Below are positions 40,336 to 48,236 of a DNA stretch of 64,000 nucleotides, piece after piece. Below the pieces are notes generated by a model that saw nothing but the letters and a program-made list of their open reading frames with translations, was not told the origin of the DNA and made no database searches. Positions within the stretch are counted from its first letter, which is position 1; every line of letters begins with the position of its first letter. Source of the DNA: Myxococcales bacterium (lineage in GTDB: Bacteria > Myxococcota_A > Polyangia > Haliangiales > Haliangiaceae); assembly GCA_016717005.1 (NCBI GenBank), contig JADJUF010000037.1:620001-684000 (forward strand), given 5' to 3'. Both the position numbers and the translations under genes were made by a program.

Positions 40336-41023
40336 GTCTACGACACCGACCACCGCGCCCCACGCCGCCAAGCAACGCATCTACGCCCAGTTCGCGCGGG
40401 TCGCGAAGGCGCTCGCCGCGCCGGCCCGGCTCGAGCTGCTCGACCTGCTGGGCCAGGGTGAGCGCTCGGTCGAGGCCCTGGCCCAGGTCGCGGAGCTGTC
40501 GGTCGCGAACGCCTCGCAGCACCTGCGTGTGCTGGCCGGGGCCCGGCTGGTCGAGGCCCGCCGCGACGGCCAGCGGGTCTACTACCGGCTGGCCGATCCG
40601 TCGGTCGAGCGGCTGTGGCACGCGCTGCGCCACACCGCCGAGGCCCGGCTGACCGAGCTCGAGCACGTGGCGCGGGCCTACCTGGTCGGGCGCGATCAGC
40701 TCGAGCCGATCGCGCGGGCCGAGCTGGTCCGGCGGGTCCGGGCCGGCACCGTGACGCTGATCGACGTGCGCCCGGCCGAGGAGTACGCGCAGGGCCACCT
40801 GCCCGGCGCGGTCTCGGTGCCGCTGGCGCAGGTGCCGCGGTGGGCCCGGACCGCGCCCCGGGGCCGGCCGGTGGTCGCGTACTGCCGCGGGCCCTACTGC
40901 GTGTCGGCGCTGCAGGCGGTGGCGGCCCTGCGCAAGCGCGGCGTCGCGGCGGTCCGGACCGAGGACGGCGTCGCCGAGTGGCGCGCCGCGGGGCTGCCGA
41001 TCGTCGCCGCGGCGGCGCCGTGA
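40334..41023 (+). CDS. ArsR-family regulator fused to rhodanese
   Basis: A 229-aa protein. The winged helix (~15-100) has 'KALAAPARLELLDLLGQGER' and the recognition helix 'LSVANASQHLRVLAGARLVE', then 'YYRLADPSVE'. The rhodanese domain (~120-225) has 'VTLIDVRPAEEYAQGHLPGA' and the active-site loop 'VVAYCRGPYCVSALQAV' with Cys. A persulfide on that Cys could act as the signal, as in other ArsR-rhodanese fusions. The stop overlaps the MFS gene start (GTGA), so it probably controls that transporter. Confidence 0.9.
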   Translation: MSTTPTTAPHAAKQRIYAQFARVAKALAAPARLELLDLLGQGERSVEALAQVAELSVANASQHLRVLAGARLVEARRDGQRVYYRLADPSVERLWHALRHTAEARLTELEHVARAYLVGRDQLEPIARAELVRRVRAGTVTLIDVRPAEEYAQGHLPGAVSVPLAQVPRWARTAPRGRPVVAYCRGPYCVSALQAVAALRKRGVAAVRTEDGVAEWRAAGLPIVAAAAP

Positions 41024-42294
41024 CCGGGGCCGGCCTGCGCCTGGGCATCCGCGCCAACCTCAGCCAGTTCGTGCTGCTGGTCGTGGTCAACGCGTTCGTC
41101 GGCGCGATGATCGGGCTCGAGCGCAGCATCCTGCCGGCGATCGCCGAGCACGAGTTCGGGCTGGTCGCGCGCGGCGCGATCCTGTCGTTCATCGTCGCGT
41201 TCGGCGTGACCAAGGCCGCGACCAACTACGCGGCCGGCCGCCTGGCCGATCGGCTCGGGCGCAAGCCGGTGCTGATCGCCGGCTGGCTGGTCGCGGTGCC
41301 AGTGCCGTTCCTGCTCATGTGGGCGCCGACCTGGCGCTGGGTGCTCGTCGCCAACGTGCTGCTGGGCGTCAGCCAGGGCCTGACCTGGTCGACGACCGTG
41401 ATCATGAAGATCGATCTCGCCGGCCCGCACCGGCGTGGCCTCGCGATGGGGCTCAACGAGTTCGCCGGCTACTTCGCCGTCGCCGCCAGCGCGCTCGCGA
41501 CCGGCTGGATCGCCGCGCGCGCCGGCCTGCGCCCCGCGCCGTTCTACCTCGGCGTCGGGTACGTGATCGCCGGCCTCGGGCTGTCGGTGCTGGCGGCGCG
41601 CGAGACCCGCGGCCACGTCGCGCACGAGGCCCGCGCCCACGGCCCGCCGCCCGACGTGCGCGTCCCGTCAGCGCGCACGGTGTTCTGGCGCACGACGCTG
41701 GGCGATCGCGACCTCGCCAGCGTCACGCAGGCCGGGCTGGTCAACAACCTCAACGACGGCATGGCGTGGGGGCTGTTCCCGCTGTTCTTCGCCGCGGCGC
41801 GGATGAGCCTCGACCAGATCGCCGTGCTCGCGGCGATCTACCCCGCGACCTGGGGCCTGGCGCAGCTCGGCACCGGCGCGTGGTCGGATCGGGTCGGCCG
41901 CAAGCGCCCGATCGTCGCCGGCATGTGGATCCAGGCGCTCGGGATCGTCGTGGTGATCGGCGCCGGCGGGTTCGCCGGCTTCGCGGTCGGCGCCGCGCTG
42001 CTCGGGCTCGGCACCGCGCTGGTCTACCCGACCTTGCTCGCGGCGATCGGCGACGTCGCGCACCCGAGCTGGCGCGCGTCGGCGGTCGGCGTCTACCGGC
42101 TGTGGCGCGATCTGGGCTACGCGCTCGGCGCGGTGGTGGCCGGACTGATCGCTGACGCGTTCGGCCTCGCGGTCGCGATGGGCGCGGTCGCGGCGCTGAC
42201 GTTCGCCTCGGGTGTGGTCGTCGCCGTGCGCATGACCGAGACGCTGCGGCGGGCGCCGCCGGCCGCGCCGCTCACCGCCGGGTCGGCGGCCTGA
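41020..42294 (+). CDS. MFS transporter
   Basis: A 424-aa major facilitator with about 12 membrane helices. The loop 2-3 signature is 'GRLADRLGRKPVLIAGWLVA' and its second-half copy is 'GAWSDRVGRKRPIVAGMW'. 'GVSQGLTWSTTVIMKIDLAG' and 'RGLAMGLNEFAGY' are also typical. Substrate is unknown; linkage to an ArsR-rhodanese suggests a sulfur, selenium or metalloid compound. The GTG start overlaps the regulator's stop. Confidence 0.9.
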   Translation: MTGAGLRLGIRANLSQFVLLVVVNAFVGAMIGLERSILPAIAEHEFGLVARGAILSFIVAFGVTKAATNYAAGRLADRLGRKPVLIAGWLVAVPVPFLLMWAPTWRWVLVANVLLGVSQGLTWSTTVIMKIDLAGPHRRGLAMGLNEFAGYFAVAASALATGWIAARAGLRPAPFYLGVGYVIAGLGLSVLAARETRGHVAHEARAHGPPPDVRVPSARTVFWRTTLGDRDLASVTQAGLVNNLNDGMAWGLFPLFFAAARMSLDQIAVLAAIYPATWGLAQLGTGAWSDRVGRKRPIVAGMWIQALGIVVVIGAGGFAGFAVGAALLGLGTALVYPTLLAAIGDVAHPSWRASAVGVYRLWRDLGYALGAVVAGLIADAFGLAVAMGAVAALTFASGVVVAVRMTETLRRAPPAAPLTAGSAA

Positions 42295-42611
42295 GAGCCG
42301 GAGCAGGAATCGACGGCCCACCGCGGACGCGCGAATGCGCTCCGGCAGGCCGCAACGGCAGGGTCGGTCGGCGACGCCGTGCGGGGCCGGCCTGGGCACG
42401 CCGCGCGGGACGGCCGGCGATGCGCAGCGGTGACCGCACGGCGACGGGGTCGGGCCGGCGGCCGTCGCCCATCGGCGGTCTCGGCGGTCTCGGCGGACTC
42501 GGCGGTCGGCGTGTCGCTCAGCCGCACAGGGTGATGAACCATCCCGGGGCCCGCGCCGTGACCCCGGGGGCCGGACCTACGCCGCCGGGCGATTCTTGCT
42601 CAGGCTGTGAG
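42295..42611. other. Gap between convergent genes
   Basis: This 317-bp gap between the MFS gene and the convergent ackA-pduL fusion holds short 9-bp repeats (CTCGGCGGT-like, 42476-42512) and an inverted repeat CCCGGGG/CCCCGGG (42543-42568). I see no gene in it. Confidence 0.5.
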
Positions 42612-44417
42612 TCAGGGCGTCGGGTTTCGCGACTGGACGCCGTCGAACGCCACGACGCTGTCGCTGGTCAGGCTCGCGGCGTTGGCCTCGTCGGTGTCGA
42701 GGTGCAGATCGAGCGCGTACGTCGAGCTGACCCGGACCAGCACGTCGCCCAGGGTCATCTCGCGATCGCCCTCGGCCTTGACCTCGATCACGTCGCCGCT
42801 GCCGACCCCGAACCGGCGCGCGTCCTCGGGGCTCATGTGGACGTGGCGCTGCGCGACGATCACGCCGTGGGTCAGCTCGACCTCGCCGCACGGGCCGCGC
42901 AGGCGCAGGCCGGGCGTGCCCTCGAGCTTGCCCGACTCGCGCAGCGGCGGATCGACGCCGAGGCGGAGCGCGTCGGTGCGCGCGACCTCGACCTGGGTCT
43001 CGGCCCGCAGCGGGTTGATGATCGCGACCCGCGCGATCTCGCCCTTGGGGCCGATCAGGTCGACGGTCTCGCGCGTGACGTACTGGCCGGGCTGCGTCAC
43101 GTCGCGGCGGCGGGTCAGCTCGACGCCGGCGCCGAACAGCGCGTCGCAGTCGGCGCGCGACAGGTGGACGTGGCGGACCGAGACGCCGATCGGGATCGGC
43201 TGCGCGCGCACGCTGCGCACCGCCGCGGTCGGGCCGTGCAGGCAGCGCGCGACCTCGCGCGCGATCATGCGCTCCTCGTCGGTCCGCACCACCAGCACCC
43301 GGGTCCGGGCGTGGCGATCGGCCACGTCGACCACACCGCCGGCGTCGGCCGCGCGCGCGGTGCGGTTGCGCGCGTCGTCGAGATCGACGCCGAGGAAGCC
43401 CAGGCGATCGCACACCCGCGCGCGCACCAGCGCCGAGTTCTCGCCGATGCCGCCGGTGAAGACCACCGCGTCGGCGCCGCCCAGGGTCGCCGCGTAGGCG
43501 CCGACGTACTTGCGCAGCCGGTGGACGAACACGTCGATCGCGAGGCGCGCGCGGACGTCGCCGCGCTCGGCCGCCGCCTCGATGTCGCGGAAGTCGGCGC
43601 CGAGGCCCGACAGCCCCGCCAGCCCCGACTTGCGGTTGAGCAGCGCGTCGACCTCGTCGAGGCTCATGCCGCCGCGCGCGAGCAGCAGCGGGATCGCGGG
43701 GTCGAGATCGCCGGTGCGCGTGCCCATCAGCAGGCCCTCGAGCGGCGTCATGCCCATCGACGTGTCGACCGAGATCCCGCCGTCGATCGCCGCGACGCTC
43801 GCGCCGCCGCCGAGGTGGCAGGTGACCAGCCGCAGCCGCGCCGGCGCCACGTCGAGGAACTCGGCCGCGCACGCCGCCATGTACTGGTGGCTGGGGCCGT
43901 GGAAGCCGTAGCGGCGCACGCCGCGGTGGACGTACAGGTCGTGGGGCAGCCCGTACATGAACGAGTGCTCGGGCATCGCCGCGTGGAACGCGGTGTCGAA
44001 CACCGCCACGTGCGGCACGTCGGTGAACAGCGCCCGGGCCGCGCGCACGCCCGCCAGGTTGACCGGGTTGTGCAGCGGCGCGAACACCGCGCACTCCTCG
44101 ATCACCGCCTCGACCGCGTCGTCGATCCGCACCGGCTTGATCAGCCGCTCGCCGCCGTGGACGATCCGATGGCCGACCGCGCCCAGGTCACCGCCGGCCA
44201 GCGGCGCGCCCGGCGCCGACAGGCCCGCCAGGATCGCCGTCAGCGCCCCCGGCACGTCGGGCGCCGACACCTGCTGCTCGACGCCGTCGCGGACGTGGAC
44301 CGCTCCCGCGGTGCCGATCCGCTCGACCCGACCGCGCGCGAGGCTCTGCTCGGTGTCCATCTCGTAGAGGTCGTACTTGACCGAGGTCGAGCCGACGTTG
44401 ACGACGAGGATCTTCAT
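42612..44417 (-). CDS. Acetate kinase fused to PduL-type phosphotransacylase
   Basis: A 601-aa fusion. Residues ~1-398 are acetate/propionate kinase: 'VVNVGSTSVKYDLYE', 'VGHRIVHGGE', 'VAVFDTAFHAAMPEH', 'YGFHGPSHQYMA', 'GTRTGDLDPAI' and 'VFTGGIGENSALVRARV'. Residues ~405-601 are PduL: 'IGVSVRHVHLSRAD' and 'VIVAQRHVHMSPEDA' carry the four zinc His, with 'VTQPGQYVTRETVDLIGPKG' between. Together they would convert acyl-CoA to acyl-phosphate and then to the acid plus ATP, or the reverse. PduL is unrelated to the usual Pta. No microcompartment genes are nearby. Confidence 0.93.
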   Translation of the reverse strand: MKILVVNVGSTSVKYDLYEMDTEQSLARGRVERIGTAGAVHVRDGVEQQVSAPDVPGALTAILAGLSAPGAPLAGGDLGAVGHRIVHGGERLIKPVRIDDAVEAVIEECAVFAPLHNPVNLAGVRAARALFTDVPHVAVFDTAFHAAMPEHSFMYGLPHDLYVHRGVRRYGFHGPSHQYMAACAAEFLDVAPARLRLVTCHLGGGASVAAIDGGISVDTSMGMTPLEGLLMGTRTGDLDPAIPLLLARGGMSLDEVDALLNRKSGLAGLSGLGADFRDIEAAAERGDVRARLAIDVFVHRLRKYVGAYAATLGGADAVVFTGGIGENSALVRARVCDRLGFLGVDLDDARNRTARAADAGGVVDVADRHARTRVLVVRTDEERMIAREVARCLHGPTAAVRSVRAQPIPIGVSVRHVHLSRADCDALFGAGVELTRRRDVTQPGQYVTRETVDLIGPKGEIARVAIINPLRAETQVEVARTDALRLGVDPPLRESGKLEGTPGLRLRGPCGEVELTHGVIVAQRHVHMSPEDARRFGVGSGDVIEVKAEGDREMTLGDVLVRVSSTYALDLHLDTDEANAASLTSDSVVAFDGVQSRNPTP

Positions 44418-44582
44418 CGCCGGCCATCGTAACGCACCCGCGCGGGCGGCGGGCCGGCGGGCCGCGCCCGGATGCGGACGGCGGTGGGCGCTCGCGCGGC
44501 CTGATGGCCGGCACCACCGCTGCGACGGTGCCGTCGGACAGGGCGGATGACCGCGACCGACGCGCCGCGGCCGCCGGACGTG

Positions 44583-44906
44583 TCACACCGACGGGACCGT
44601 CGCCGCCCGTGTGAGCTGGAACTCCACGCGAAACGCGAGGCCGGTGCGCCCCTCGGACAGCAGCTCGTAGCGGAGCTCGTCGTCGGTGGCGTGGGTCCGC
44701 GCGAGGGACACGAACGGCGCGTAGGCGACGAACCGGGCGACGCGCCAGACCGCGTCGACGGCGTCGGGTTCGAGCGGGCCGCGCACGACGAACGAGTCGC
44801 CGTCCTCGCGCACCGTCCAGCCCGCGGGCAGGCAGTGGCGCAGCTCGACCGCGACGCCCTCGACGCAGCGCACGTCGAGCGCTCGGTGCAGATCCACGCG
44901 GCCCAT
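44583..44906 (-). CDS. Small hypothetical protein
   Basis: A 107-aa soluble protein from ATG 44906 with alpha/beta-like pattern ('GWTVREDGDSFVVRGPLEPD', 'LAFRVEFQLTRAAT'). No family recognised. The 165-bp gap before the ackA-pduL start holds a CGGCACC/GGTGCCG hairpin (44510-44534). Confidence 0.5.
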   Translation of the reverse strand: MGRVDLHRALDVRCVEGVAVELRHCLPAGWTVREDGDSFVVRGPLEPDAVDAVWRVARFVAYAPFVSLARTHATDDELRYELLSEGRTGLAFRVEFQLTRAATVPSV

Positions 44907-45008
44907 GCGCGGACTCTACCAGCCGCCGCGAGCCCGCCGCGGCCGCGCGTCGGGGCCGCGAGGAAACCGGGGACATGACGGCGCGTGTCGGAGTAGGTTC
45001 CCTGGACC

Positions 45009-45407
45009 ATGTCGGGACGAAGAGGCAGCTGCCTGTGCGGCGCGCTCCGCTACGAGGTCGCGGGCGAGATCGAGGGTGTCTGGATGTGTCACTGCTCCAA
45101 CTGCCGCAAGGCGAGCGGCGGCACGGGCAACGCCATCGTGATCGTCAAGCGGGCCGACTTTCGCTGGCTCGCGGGCGAGGACCACCGCGTGACCTACGCG
45201 CTGCGGCCGACGTACACGATCACCCGGTGCAAGACCTGTGGCACGCCGCTGCCGGCCGAAGAGGACGCGGACAACGTCTACCTGACGGCCGGCACCTTCG
45301 ACGACCCGCTCGGCGTGGGGATCAAGACCCACATCTTCTGCGGTTCGCGCGGCGACTGGGACTACGAGATGGAGGGCGTCCGGCACTTCGCCGAGCGGTC
45401 GACGTGA
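45009..45407 (+). CDS. GFA/CENP-V domain zinc protein
   Basis: A 132-aa member of the glutathione-dependent formaldehyde-activating (Gfa) fold. The zinc ligands are in 'GSCLCGALRYEV' (CxC), 'CHCSNCRKASG' (CxCxxC) and 'CKTCGTPL' (CxxC). Most family members have no proven substrate, so formaldehyde handling should not be assumed. The gene is divergent from the 107-aa gene and is followed by a 35-bp repeat array. Confidence 0.9.
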   Translation: MSGRRGSCLCGALRYEVAGEIEGVWMCHCSNCRKASGGTGNAIVIVKRADFRWLAGEDHRVTYALRPTYTITRCKTCGTPLPAEEDADNVYLTAGTFDDPLGVGIKTHIFCGSRGDWDYEMEGVRHFAERST

Positions 45408-45422
45408 CCGCGTCGCGGGTCG

Positions 45423-45657
45423 CTGACGATCGGGGCGCCGGGCTCCTCGCGGCGCCTGACGATCGGTGGGCGCCGGGCTCCTCGCGGCGCCTGACGATCG
45501 GTGGGCGCCGGGCTCCTCGCGGCGCCTGACGATCGGTGGGCGCCGGGCTCCTCGCGGCGCCTGACGATCGGTGGGCGCCGGGCTCCTCGCGGCGCCTGAC
45601 GATCGGTGGGCGCCGGGCTCCTCGCGGCGCCTGACGATCGGTGGGCGTCGAGCTCAT
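45423..45657. repeat. 35-bp tandem repeat array
   Basis: CTGACGATCG starts at 45423, 45456, 45491, 45526, 45561, 45596 and 45631: a 33-bp first step, then exact 35-bp steps. The array ends in two diverged ~50-bp direct repeats containing GTTGTCCGGTT(T)CGCGGAC (45655-45750). It lies upstream of the Y1 transposase gene. No spacers exist, so it is not CRISPR. Confidence 0.93.
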
Positions 45658-45815
45658 CCGACGTTGTCCGGTTTGCGGACCGATAGCCGGGCGCCGGCTC
45701 GTCCGAGGTTGTCCGGTTCGCGGACAGATGTCCGGGCGCCGGCCGCGACCGGACAGCGACTCGCTGTCGTGGCGCGGGGTTGGCGCTGGCAAGCGGCTTG
45801 CTCTGGGCTGGTGCG

Positions 45816-46706
45816 ATGTCGCTGCCCCGCCCGGTCCGGCCCGGACGGTTCCTGATGGTGAACCGGCGCTGCGTGCAGCGTCAGTTCCTGTTGCGGCCGA
45901 GCCCCGGGACCAACCAGACGTACCTGTACTGCCTGGCGGTCGCGGTCGAGCGCTTCGGCCTCGAGATGATCTTGCCGTCGGTGATGTCGAACCACCACCA
46001 CGACGTCACGTACGACCGCCACGGCTGTGAGGTCGAGTTCCGCGCGTACTTCCACATGCTGGTCGCGCGGGCGATGAACGCGCTCCTCGGCCGGGCGGAG
46101 AACTTCTGGTCGGCCGAGGCGCCGTGCACCGTCGAGCTGGTCGATCCCGCCGACGTCATGGACAAGCTGGTCTACGCCGCGACCAACCCGGTCAAGGACG
46201 GCCTCGTCGAGCGGGTCCACCACTGGCCCGGCGTCAACGGCCTCGGCGCGCTGCTGCGCGGGCGCACGATCACGGTGCAGCGCCCGCGGCACTTCTTCCG
46301 CGCCGACGGCGACCTGCCCGAGGTCGCGACCCTCACGCTCACCATCCCGCCCGAGCTCGGCGACCCCGACGTGGTCCGCCGCGAGCTGCGCGAGCGCGTC
46401 GCCGCCGTCGAGGAAGCGGCCGCCGCCGAGCGCCGGCGCACCGGCGCCCGCGTCCTCGGCCGCCGCGCCGTCCTCCGCCAGTCGTGGCGCGACAGCCCCG
46501 ACACGCCCGCGCCGCGCCGCCGCCTGCGCCCGCTGATCGCCGCGCGTAACACCGCGCACCGCGTCGCCGCGTTGAAGGCCATCCGCGCCTTCCGCGAGGC
46601 CTACCGCGACGCCCGCCTCCGCTGGCTCGCCGGCCGCCCCGCCATCTTCCCCGCCGGCACCTACTGGCTCGCCCGCTTCGCGGCCATCACGGTCGCCGCC
46701 GCCTGA
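45816..46706 (+). CDS. IS200/RAYT-like Y1 transposase
   Basis: A 296-aa protein from ATG 45816. It carries the HUH-type motif in 'LPSVMSNHHHDVTYDRHG', 'FRAYFHMLVARAMNALLGR', and the tyrosine-containing 'DKLVYAATNPVKDGLVERVH' (compare Y..xNPV+A). This is the pattern of REP-associated tyrosine transposases, single-copy relatives of IS200 that nick at hairpin repeats. A long Arg-rich tail (~190-296) is unusual. It lies between a 35-bp array and a large TCCGGA-rich repeat field. An upstream ATG at 45780 is a weaker start. Confidence 0.85.
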   Translation: MSLPRPVRPGRFLMVNRRCVQRQFLLRPSPGTNQTYLYCLAVAVERFGLEMILPSVMSNHHHDVTYDRHGCEVEFRAYFHMLVARAMNALLGRAENFWSAEAPCTVELVDPADVMDKLVYAATNPVKDGLVERVHHWPGVNGLGALLRGRTITVQRPRHFFRADGDLPEVATLTLTIPPELGDPDVVRRELRERVAAVEEAAAAERRRTGARVLGRRAVLRQSWRDSPDTPAPRRRLRPLIAARNTAHRVAALKAIRAFREAYRDARLRWLAGRPAIFPAGTYWLARFAAITVAAA

Positions 46707-46739
46707 CCCCAGCCCCGCGCCGTCCCCCAGCGCGTGCAC

Positions 46740-47425
46740 CCCGCACGCGCCGTCGCGGCGTGGCCGAAACGCCGCCGCTCGCGCCCCCGTCACCCGCCCG
46801 CAGCCCGCCCGCCGCGCCGGCAGCCTGCCCCGGGCGGCCCCCCGCGCCGCCGTTTGCCGCCCTACCCCTGGTCCGGAGCCGCCTGGTCCGGAGCCGCCCC
46901 GCCGTTTGCCGCCCTACCCCTGGTCCGGAGCCGCCCGGCGTGGCCGAAACGCCGCCGCTCGCGCCCCCGTCACCCGCCCGCAGCCCGCCCCGCCGCGCCG
47001 GCAGCCTGCGCCAGGCGGCCCCCCGCGCCGCCGTTTGCCGCCCTACCCCTGGTCCGGTGCCGCCCTACCCCTGGTCCGGAGCCGCCCTACCCCCGGTCCG
47101 GAGCCCCGGTCCGGAGCCACCCGCCGCCCTCGCCGCCCTACCCCCGGTCCGGAGCCACCCGGCGTGGCCGAAACGCCGCCGCTCGCGCCCTCTCCGCCCG
47201 CCGGCAGCACGCGCCACCGCGCCGCCAGCCTGCCCCAGGCGGCCCCCCGCGCCGCCGTTTGCCGCCCTACCCCTGGTCCGGAGCAACCCGGTCCGGAGCC
47301 AGCGCCCGGTCCGGAGCCACCCGGTCCGGAGCCACCCGGTCCGGAGCCACCCGGTCCGGAGCCACCCGGTGCCGTTCCGGCCAGCGCCCGGTCCGGTGCC
47401 GCGGTCCAGAGCCAGCGGAGGCAGC
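46740..47425. repeat. Nested repeat field rich in GGTCCGGAGCC
   Basis: A ~130-bp block that begins GGCGTGGCCGAAACGCCGCC recurs at 46757, 46937 and 47161. Between and after the blocks are many copies of GGTCCGGAGCC, including five near-perfect 15-bp steps at ~47290-47365. TCCGGA is palindromic. In all, 745 bp (46707-47451) show no gene. The field directly follows the transposase gene. Confidence 0.9.
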
Positions 47426-47451
47426 CCGGTCCAGAGCCCCCGCGGTCCCCG

Positions 47452-48222
47452 CTACCGCAGCCGCTCGAGGATCTCGTCGCGGGTGCAGACGCCCTTCTCG
47501 ATCAGCAGGCCCATCAGCTTCTTGAGGACGTCCTCGTCGCGGCGGACGAGGGCCTCGAGGGACGCGACCCGCTCCTGCAGCTCGGCGAGGTCGGCGTAGG
47601 ACGGGCCGCGCGCGGCGGGCGGCGAGGTCACGGTGGCCATGGCGATGCGCGCCCGGCTCTGGGTGCTGGGCGCGCTGGTGCCGTCGACGTTGACGGTGCG
47701 GCTGGCGGCCGGGTCGTAGGCGCTGACCAGCTCCATCTCCTCCTCGGCGGCCCGGGGCACGTCGACGGTGTCCCGCCGGCGGTTGCGGCCCAGCCCGCGC
47801 CCGTAGTAGCTGCCGATCGCGCGCTCGATGGCCTTGGGGCCCGCGAGGTACGCGCGGATGTTGAGGTTGGTCCGCACGCGCAGCTCGTCGAGCACGCGCA
47901 GGTTGTTGGGGTCGCTCATCGCGACGTCGAGGAACTTCATCGGCTGCCCGAACGGCATCAGCCCCCAGGTCTCGGCCAGCTCGCCCGGCACCAGGTCGAT
48001 CACCGCCTGCGGGATCTCCATGCCGTCGAGCTCGACCACGGGCACCGCGAGCTGCCGCGACAGCGCCACGACGACCTGCTCCTCGCTCACCAGCTTGAGA
48101 TCGACCAGCGCGCGCCCGATCGGGCCGCCGTGGCGGCGCTGCTCGACCAGCGCGGCGCGCAGGCCGTCCTCGTCGATCAGGCCAGTCTCGATCAGGATCT
48201 CGCCAATCCGCTTGCGCGCCAT
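47452..48222 (-). CDS. GspE/PilB N-terminal (MshEN) domain protein
   Basis: A 256-aa protein from ATG 48222. Residues ~1-135 match the N-terminal domain of type II/IV assembly ATPases: 'RKRIGEILIETGLIDEDGL', 'VSEEQVVVALSRQLAVPVVE', 'LAETWGLMPFGQPMKFLDVA'. The ATPase itself is absent. The C-terminal 'LAELQERVASLEALVRRDED' looks like a coiled coil. Stand-alone MshEN proteins can bind c-di-GMP; whether this one does is unknown. Confidence 0.85.
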   Translation of the reverse strand: MARKRIGEILIETGLIDEDGLRAALVEQRRHGGPIGRALVDLKLVSEEQVVVALSRQLAVPVVELDGMEIPQAVIDLVPGELAETWGLMPFGQPMKFLDVAMSDPNNLRVLDELRVRTNLNIRAYLAGPKAIERAIGSYYGRGLGRNRRRDTVDVPRAAEEEMELVSAYDPAASRTVNVDGTSAPSTQSRARIAMATVTSPPAARGPSYADLAELQERVASLEALVRRDEDVLKKLMGLLIEKGVCTRDEILERLR

Positions 48223-48236
48223 CGCTCCGCCTCGGG

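Noticed and set aside
42543..42568. CCCGGGG/CCCCGGG inverted repeat as an intrinsic terminator
   Set aside because: The loop is long and no T-run follows on either strand.
45423..45657. CRISPR array
   Set aside because: Units are contiguous with no unique spacers, and no cas genes are present; the same holds for the 41-, 74- and 64-bp arrays.
46734..47599. Pro/Arg-rich open frames in the GGTCCGGAGCC field
   Set aside because: They are repeat products in multiple frames and overlap the end of the MshEN gene.
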